Shown here: positions 63,335 to 64,000 of the stretch, piece by piece
Layout of the letters: each line of letters begins with the position of its first letter
Numbering within the stretch: the first letter of the stretch is position 1
Origin: Platanthera guangdongensis
Taxonomy: Eukaryota; Streptophyta; Magnoliopsida; Asparagales; Orchidaceae
DNA length: 64,000 nucleotides
Reading direction: 5' to 3'
Assembly: GCA_039583875.1 (NCBI GenBank)
Contig: CM077149.1
Location: forward strand, 27,293,194 to 27,357,193
Program-made: the position numbers and the translations under genes
The notes under the pieces: generated by a model
What the model was told of the DNA's origin: nothing
What the model saw: the letters and a program-made list of their open reading frames with translations, nothing else
Databases searched by the model: none

Positions 63335-64000
63335 TGTAACGTCCCGAATCGCTCTAGGCCCCTATGGTGTGTGTGTTTTCAGTCAGGAGGGCTGACTTGA
63401 GTCCTGAGAGTGCAGGGAATTGGACTGCACTTGTGGGGAAGTGGAGAATCAGTGTAAAGAGGGACACGGGTAGGGACACGGCCGTGTGCCTACCCGTGTG
63501 CGTCGAGTTGAGCTCGACGACCCGTGTCGAGATCGTCGAGCTGTGTCGACACCAAGGGACAACGGGTAGGGACACGGCCGTGTGCCTCCCGTGTGCGTCG
63601 AGTTGAGCTCGACGACCCGTGTCGAGACCGTCGAGCTGTGTCGACACCAAGGGACACGGGTAGGGACAACGGCCGTGTGCCTACCCGTGTGCGTCGAGTT
63701 GAGCTCGACGACCCGTGTCGAGATCGTCGAGCTGTGTCGACACCAAGGGACACGGGTAGGGACAACGGTCGTGTGCCTACCCGTGTGCGTCAAGTTGAGC
63801 TCGACGACCCGTGTCGAGATCGTCGAGCTGTGTCGACACTAAGTGACACGGGTTATGACACGGCCGTGTCCCTACCCGTGTGTGTCGAGTTGAGCTCGAC
63901 GAGAAGTGTCGAGATGCAACCCGAGAAGTACAGGCCAAGGACACGCCAGGCACACGGCCGTGTCATGTGGACACGGGTCGGGACACTGGGCGTGTCCCAA
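63335..64000 (+). repeat. Gypsy-C copy 4: 3' LTR, start only
   Basis: It starts TGTAACGTCCCGAATCGC and runs to the window end. It has about four 95-bp palindrome units (63465-63850) with one-base indels (GACAACGG for GACACGG). The pol region before it ends with GATTTCGGGGACGAAATC, and no classic polypurine tract is visible. Confidence 0.88.

Noticed and set aside
1..64000. Host genes, tRNA or rRNA genes
   Set aside because: No host-like protein was recognised in any frame. The only tRNA-related sequences are short PBS matches.

Overview
This window looks like plant (flowering-plant) repeat-rich nuclear DNA. I found no host gene, tRNA, rRNA or CRISPR. Nearly every base can be assigned to LTR retrotransposons inserted into one another. 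Three are Ty1/copia elements of the SIRE/Maximus type (long LTRs, UBN2-like Gag, extra ORF after pol); here Copia-1 (+), Copia-2 (+) and Copia-3 (-). The rest are Ty3/gypsy chromovirus-like (Tekay/Del type) elements; here Gypsy-A (+), Gypsy-B (+) and several rearranged copies of Gypsy-C (both strands). Family names are from recognised motifs, not a database search.

Layout. 1-5514: old Copia-1, with a solo LTR of the Copia-3 family in its gag (1427-2956), cut at 5514 by Gypsy-A. 5515-7758: Gypsy-A 5' LTR, PBS and leader, cut by Gypsy-B. 7759-40866: Gypsy-B, itself split twice, by Copia-2 (9261-22512, TSD CTCTC) in its 5' LTR and by Copia-3 (26315-38385, TSD CCCAT/ACCAT) in its RT. 40867-64000: Gypsy-C. 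A plus-strand LTR fragment (40867-42683) is followed by a minus-strand tandem of internal domains sharing one LTR (42684-55619), then a plus-strand copy with both LTRs incomplete (55634-64000). Insertion order from the nesting: Copia-1, Gypsy-A, Gypsy-B, then Copia-2, Copia-3 and Gypsy-C.

Most notable observations. (1) Gypsy-B and Gypsy-C both carry a short GT-AG intron (79 and 94-95 nt) at the same place between gag and protease. The donor contains a stop codon three codons on, so an unspliced RNA would give Gag alone and a spliced RNA Gag-Pol. (2) In both, gag has no proper ATG at its 5' end and begins at a splice acceptor. In Gypsy-C a 20-codon ATG exon followed by a GT donor lies inside the LTR, in phase; splicing would remove the primer binding site from the gag mRNA. 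(3) Copia-2 and Copia-3 carry a homologous extra ORF after pol with an NLS-like KKKRK motif. In both it is preceded by a palindrome array and a TATA box about 100 bp before the ATG, suggesting an internal promoter. (4) LTRs of unrelated families are full of short TCGA-centred palindromes. (5) Several hairpins show compensatory changes between copies, notably two tandem 13-bp hairpins with near-identical 14-nt loops in the Gypsy-C LTR and a C-loop hairpin at the 3' end of all three Copia LTRs.

All protein genes here are damaged to some degree. Single-base indels, many in homopolymers, dominate after about 52.4 kb and may partly be sequencing error. The working of these genes is the usual retrotransposon cycle: Gag builds the particle, protease matures it, RT/RNase H copies RNA, integrase inserts DNA; the extra ORF has no known role.
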